Source of the DNA: Sphingomonas flavalba
GTDB lineage: Bacteria; Pseudomonadota; Alphaproteobacteria; Sphingomonadales; Sphingomonadaceae
Direction: 5' to 3'
NCBI RefSeq assembly: GCF_004796535.1
Contig: NZ_SPHY01000004.1
Coordinates: 124,001 to 188,000 of the forward strand
Length of the DNA stretch: 64,000 bases
Below are positions 60,533-64,000 of this stretch, piece after piece (within the stretch, counting starts at the first letter, position 1; every line of letters starts with the position of its first letter). Under the pieces are notes generated by a model, which saw only the letters and a program-made list of their open reading frames with translations, was not told the DNA's origin and did no database searches. A program made the position numbers and the translations under genes.

Positions 60533-62289
60533 TGCGGATTTTCGCGGTCGTGGCGCTGCTCGGTTGCGCGGGCGCGGCGCCGGCGCTTGCCGTCGCCGTG
60601 CCGACCCCGCCGGTCCCCGCCCACAAACAGGCGCCGACGGTGCTGAACACCGCCGAAAAGACCGCCTATCGGGCGATCTTCGCCGCGCTCGACGCCCGCC
60701 GCTGGGCCGACGCGCAGGCGCAACTGGCGGCGATGCCGGCAGGCCTGCTCCACCAGACCGCACTGGCCGAACTCTATACCCGTGCCGGGACGCCGCGCGT
60801 CGCGCTGGAGCCGCTGCTCGCCTGGCTTACGCAATCGCCTGACCTGCCGAAGGCGGGGCAGATCGCCGCCCTCGCCGCCAAGCGCGGGGCGACCGACCTA
60901 CCTGTGATCCCGACCGAGCAGCGCCTGCAATGGCTGGGCAGCGCCCCGCTGCGCGGCCGCGCCGCGACGATCAAGGTCGATCCGGTCGGCGTCGCGCTGT
61001 CGGCGCAGGTGCTGCCGCTGATCAAGGCCGACGACCCGGCCGGCGCCGAGGCGCTGGTTGAAACCGCCGCCGGGCTGACCCCGGAAGCGCAGACCGAATG
61101 GCGCCAGCGCGTCGCATGGTCCTATTACCTGACCGGCAACGACGCCGACGCCCGCCGCGTCGCCGCCAAGGCGCAGGCCGGGATCGGCGAATGGGCGGTG
61201 CATGCCGACTGGATCGCCGGGCTCGCCGCCTGGCGCCAGCAGGATTACGCCGCCGCCGCCCGCGCCTTCGATTCGGTCGGGCGGCGCGGCGAGGACGAGG
61301 AGATGAAGGCGGCCGGCCAGTACTGGGCGGCGCGCGCCGACATGGCGGAAGGGCGGCCGGAACTGGTGCAGGGACGGCTGCGCACCGCCGCCCGCAGCCC
61401 GGAGACCTTCTACGGCCTGCTCGCCCAGCAGGCGCTGGGCATCACCGCCAAGCCGGGCCAGCAGCCGGAACTGCTCGCCGCCGACTGGGACCGGCTGTCG
61501 GCCCACACCAACGTCCGCATCGCCGCCGCGCTGGTCGAGATCGGCCAGACCGAGCTGGCGGCGGACGCGCTGCGCCATCAGGCGAAGATCGGCGACGGGC
61601 GCGAGCACGAGATGCTGACGCGGCTCGCCGGGCGGATGAACATGCCGGCGCTGCAGATCTGGCTGGCGCATAACGGCCCGGCCGGCACCCGGCTGGCGGC
61701 AAGCGCGCGCTACCCGGCGCCGGACTGGACGCCGGCCGGCGGCTGGCGGGTCGACCGGGCGCTGATCTTCGCCCACACCCTGCAGGAATCGCGCTTCCGC
61801 ACCGACGCGGTCAGCCCGGCTGGCGCCTACGGCCTGATGCAGTTGATGCCGACCACCGCGCAACTGATCGCCAGGCGCAAGGGCGAGACCGTCGACCGCG
61901 CCGCCCTCACCAACCCGGCGACCAACATCGAGTTCGGCCAGGCCTATCTGGAGCAACTGCGCGACGGCAGCGCGACCGGCGGGCTGCTGCCCAAGGTGAT
62001 CGCCGCCTATAACTGCGGGCCGTTGCCGGTCGGCGAATGGAACGGGCGCGGCTTCGACAAGGGCGACCCGCTGCTTTACATCGAGAGCATCCCCTATTGG
62101 GAAACGCGCGGCTATGTCGCGGTCGTCATGCGCAATTACTGGATGTACCAGCAGAACGCCGGCGACCCGTCGCCCAGCCGCAAGGCGCTGGCCGAGGGGT
62201 TGTGGCCGCGCTTCCCCGGCCTGCCCGGCGCGTCGGCGGTGCGGATCAGCGCCGGGCCGACCGAGACGGCGCTGCTCAGCGCGCAGTAA
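60532..62289 (+). CDS. soluble lytic murein transglycosylase (Slt-like)
   Basis: The 585-residue precursor has a signal peptide (MRIFAVVALLGCAGAAPALAV). A long alpha-helical superhelix of about 380 residues follows, then a C-terminal goose-lysozyme-like SLT domain. The catalytic Glu is in HTLQESRFRTDAVSP and is followed by AYGLMQLMPTTAQLIA, NIEFGQAYLEQLRDG and AAYNCGPLPVGEWNG. It cuts peptidoglycan glycan strands with formation of 1,6-anhydro ends. It is full length for the Slt70 group. Its 3' end overlaps the convergent YbjN-like gene by 14 bases. Confidence 0.93.
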   Translation: MRIFAVVALLGCAGAAPALAVAVPTPPVPAHKQAPTVLNTAEKTAYRAIFAALDARRWADAQAQLAAMPAGLLHQTALAELYTRAGTPRVALEPLLAWLTQSPDLPKAGQIAALAAKRGATDLPVIPTEQRLQWLGSAPLRGRAATIKVDPVGVALSAQVLPLIKADDPAGAEALVETAAGLTPEAQTEWRQRVAWSYYLTGNDADARRVAAKAQAGIGEWAVHADWIAGLAAWRQQDYAAAARAFDSVGRRGEDEEMKAAGQYWAARADMAEGRPELVQGRLRTAARSPETFYGLLAQQALGITAKPGQQPELLAADWDRLSAHTNVRIAAALVEIGQTELAADALRHQAKIGDGREHEMLTRLAGRMNMPALQIWLAHNGPAGTRLAASARYPAPDWTPAGGWRVDRALIFAHTLQESRFRTDAVSPAGAYGLMQLMPTTAQLIARRKGETVDRAALTNPATNIEFGQAYLEQLRDGSATGGLLPKVIAAYNCGPLPVGEWNGRGFDKGDPLLYIESIPYWETRGYVAVVMRNYWMYQQNAGDPSPSRKALAEGLWPRFPGLPGASAVRISAGPTETALLSAQ

Positions 62290-62797
62290 CCGGGGCGGGC
62301 GCCCCGTCGCGCTTGTCGATGAACGTCGCCAGGTCGGCGCTCATCACCGCCCACCAGTCCAGCGCGTCGGCGAAATTGGCCTGGGTCATCCGGCCGATGG
62401 TGGTGACGTCCATCGTCGCGCCCAGATCGCCTTCCTTGTCGATATAGGCCTTCAGGAAGCGCTTGCCGGCGTTCCATTCGTTGACCATGTCGAGGGTGAA
62501 GCCCGGTTCCTTGCGGTACCAGCTGTAGAATTGCAGCGAGGAACAGCCGCTGTCCGGCCGGCAACCGTAGAATTCGATGATGAACGGCGCGCCGTTAGCG
62601 GCGCTGACGATATAGGGATCGCCCTTCTCGTTATGCTTCAGCTCCGCCTTGTAGCCGGCGTCGCGCACCGCGTTCGCCACCACTTCCGCCCGCGACACGT
62701 CGATCGGCCGCTCCCGATCCGCCCGCGTCTGCGCCTGCGCCGCCGCGCCACCCGGCACCGCCACCATAACTGCGATTGCGATCAGCGCTGCCCGCAT
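62276..62797 (-). CDS. exported YbjN-domain protein
   Basis: The 173-residue product has a signal peptide (MRAALIAIAVMVAVPGGAAAQAQ) and a YbjN-like domain (VANAVRDAGYKAELKHNEKGD, ANGAPFIIEFYGC, LDMVNEWNAGKRFLKAYID, LDWWAVMSADLATFID). YbjN proteins resemble type III secretion chaperones in fold; exported versions are common in sphingomonads and their role is unknown. Two cysteines (FYGCRPDSGCSS) may form a small disulfide. It ends inside the transglycosylase gene on the other strand. Confidence 0.8.
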   Translation of the reverse strand: MRAALIAIAVMVAVPGGAAAQAQTRADRERPIDVSRAEVVANAVRDAGYKAELKHNEKGDPYIVSAANGAPFIIEFYGCRPDSGCSSLQFYSWYRKEPGFTLDMVNEWNAGKRFLKAYIDKEGDLGATMDVTTIGRMTQANFADALDWWAVMSADLATFIDKRDGAPAPVTAR

Positions 62798-62856
62798 AAC
62801 CCTCCCCGTTTACATCCGGGGCCAGCATAACCCCATGCTCCGCGGGGACAACGCCC

Positions 62857-63198
62857 CTAAGCGGCCGAAGGCTGCATCGCCGCCAGTTCATGCCCGTCCG
62901 GATCGCGAAAATGGAACCGCCTGCCGCCCGGAAAGGCGAAGATGGCGCGGGTCACCACGCCGCCGGCGGACCTCACCGCCGCCAGCGTCGCGTCGAGGTC
63001 ATCGACCTGGACGACGGGCAGCACCGCCGCCGTGCGCTCCGTCGCGTCGCCCTGAACACCGACATCGGTGTCGCCGCTGGTCGTCGCCGCGTAGCTTGGC
63101 CCGAAATCGGCGAACGTCCAGCCGAACGCCGCCGCATAGAATGCCTTCGCCGCCGCCACGTCCGTGCTCGGCAATTCCAGATAGTTGAAACGCGCCAT
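62857..63198 (-). CDS. VOC family protein (glyoxalase-like)
   Basis: This 113-residue single-domain VOC protein begins MARFNYLELPSTDVAAAKAFYA and has FGWTFADFGPSYAA, VVQVDDLDATLAAVRSAGG and FHFRDPDGHELAAMQ. The candidate metal ligands are Glu8 and the Glu in GHELA; the second His is not obvious. Family members include antibiotic-binding and dioxygenase-like proteins; function not assignable. The ATG at 63198 is at the conserved N-terminus; a longer frame to 63270 has no support. Upstream on this strand, AT-rich TATAGAACATATAAAG could be its promoter. Confidence 0.85.
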   Translation of the reverse strand: MARFNYLELPSTDVAAAKAFYAAAFGWTFADFGPSYAATTSGDTDVGVQGDATERTAAVLPVVQVDDLDATLAAVRSAGGVVTRAIFAFPGGRRFHFRDPDGHELAAMQPSAA

Positions 63199-63514
63199 CC
63201 CGATCCCTCCGTCGTTCTTTATATGTTCTATAGCCTCTAACAGGCGGGTCAATGCCCCCTTCCCCGGCACGCCCCGCCGGACGGGGGCGCCGCTTCTCCG
63301 GATTCAAGCCGGTCGCGGCACCCAGGGCATCACATTGACATATGGTCATTATTATCGCCCAAGAAGCAGGGATATAAAAAATTCATTCTTGCATGTTTTT
63401 TATCTTCCAAAAAATGATAATGTATGCTCCTTTGTTGAGGCGGCCCGACAGGCCGTGCAGCGGGATCAGCGATTCGCTCGCCAGACGCGGACGCGCCCGA
63501 GGACGGAGGATGCT
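63199..63514. other. AT-rich intergenic region
   Basis: These 316 bases separate a VOC gene (minus) from a TonB receptor gene (plus). Bases 63335-63435 are strikingly AT-rich (runs such as TATAAAAAATT and CCAAAAAATGATAATG) compared with the GC-rich surroundings. I see no gene, RNA or clear palindrome in it. It probably contains the receptor promoter and may mark the edge of an acquired region. Confidence 0.55.
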
Positions 63515-64000
63515 ATGGAACAGGTGCTCCTGGGCGCGACACGCGCCCTGGGAACGGTGACTCTCGCCTTCTTGACCACGACCAGCACAGTCGCGGTCGC
63601 CCAAGCAACCGCAACGGAAAACGCAGACCCGCTTCCGCCCGAAAGAGCGGCGCAGGCCAGCGGCCTGGAAGACATCGTCGTGACGGCGCGGCGCGTCGCG
63701 GAATCGCTGCAGGACACGCCGGTTGCGGTAACGGCCTTCTCCTCGGCATCGATCGAGCGCAAGTTCGCGACCGATATTCGCGCCCTGGCCGGCGATATTC
63801 CCAACGTCGTCATCACCAACGTCCCGGGCTTCAACGCCGCATCGATCGGCATACGCGGCCAGTCGACCGGCGACATCATCCTGACATTCGAACCGGCTGT
63901 CGGCGTCGTGGTCGACGACTTCGTGCTGGCGCATGTCCAGACGCAACTGTTCGATCTGTTCGACATCGATCGGATCGAGGTATTGCGCGGCCCCCAGGGC
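63515..64000 (+). CDS. TonB-dependent receptor, N-terminal part
   Basis: The window ends after 162 codons. The product begins with MEQVLLGATRALGTVTLAFL, a signal peptide with Ala-Gln cleavage, then GLEDIVVTARRVAESLQDTP, which contains the TonB-box/plug start. The plug continues with VAVTAFSSASIERKFA, IPNVVITNVPGF, IGIRGQSTGD, and DIDRIEVLRGPQG at the edge. The style is that of the large catabolic FyuA/CirA-like receptors of sphingomonads that accompany degradation clusters. Ligand unknown. ATG 63515 is preceded by GGAGG at short (5-base) spacing. Confidence 0.9.
   Translation, partial: MEQVLLGATRALGTVTLAFLTTTSTVAVAQATATENADPLPPERAAQASGLEDIVVTARRVAESLQDTPVAVTAFSSASIERKFATDIRALAGDIPNVVITNVPGFNAASIGIRGQSTGDIILTFEPAVGVVVDDFVLAHVQTQLFDLFDIDRIEVLRGPQG

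Overview
The window looks like chromosomal DNA of a GC-rich alphaproteobacterium, most likely a sphingomonad. The signs are PEP-CTERM anchors of the W-A-M-L-I-A-G-F-G type, several TonB-dependent receptors, a DUF2093 gene behind xseA, the SRP RNA-dnaX-ybaB order, a magnesium-type HemB, a deoxyhypusine-synthase-like gene behind a PLP decarboxylase, and orphan Flp pilins. Most genes are housekeeping, packed in operons with 1 to 4 base stop/start overlaps. Many long open frames opposite real genes are GC-bias shadows and were left out.

Layout. 1-1.65 kb: end of an accessory operon (two small ABM monooxygenase-like proteins, a SnoaL-like protein, a VOC protein). 1.67-6.05 kb (minus): hemB, membrane spermidine-synthase-like protein, GNAT, gamma carbonic anhydrase. 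6.3-7.9 kb: lipid kinase and cyclophilin. 7.9-14.8 kb (minus): tetR plus a complete RND efflux pump, with two copies of a 12-bp palindrome as likely operator. 15-21 kb: small exported protein, TPR/aspartyl beta-hydroxylase-like protein, sulfotransferase-like protein and a large TonB receptor; this is the best candidate for an undescribed functional unit. 21.3-32.1 kb: cell-wall peptidase, DUF2093, xseA back to back with purD, FkbM methyltransferase, HhH protein, CNNM/CBS protein, OmpA lipoprotein, tadA, mutT, two Flp pilins and mtgA.

32.3-36.0 kb: accessory block with a B12-type radical SAM enzyme and two glycosyltransferases. 36.1-38.3 kb (minus): SRP RNA, dnaX, ybaB. 38.4-49 kb: three PEP-CTERM proteins interspersed with two tandem cysteine desulfurases and a ferredoxin, an alpha/beta hydrolase, threonine dehydratase, an ornithine-type decarboxylase with a deoxyhypusine-synthase-like enzyme (probably homospermidine synthesis), and a MAPEG protein. 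49.1-59.7 kb (minus): RNA m5U methyltransferase, NAD(P)HX repair enzyme, lipoprotein, ilvD, N-formylglutamate amidohydrolase, enoyl-CoA hydratase, ispE, a TPR protein and ETF-ubiquinone oxidoreductase. 59.8-62.3 kb: a uracil-DNA-glycosylase-like protein and a lytic transglycosylase. 62.3-64 kb: YbjN-like and VOC proteins, then an AT-rich gap and the first 162 codons of a second TonB receptor, probably the edge of another accessory region.

Several intergenic palindromes (6.1, 25.6, 42.5, 46.0 kb) are not explained by simple terminators. No tRNA, rRNA operon, CRISPR array, transposase or integrase was seen. All functions are read from sequence motifs; no database search was possible.
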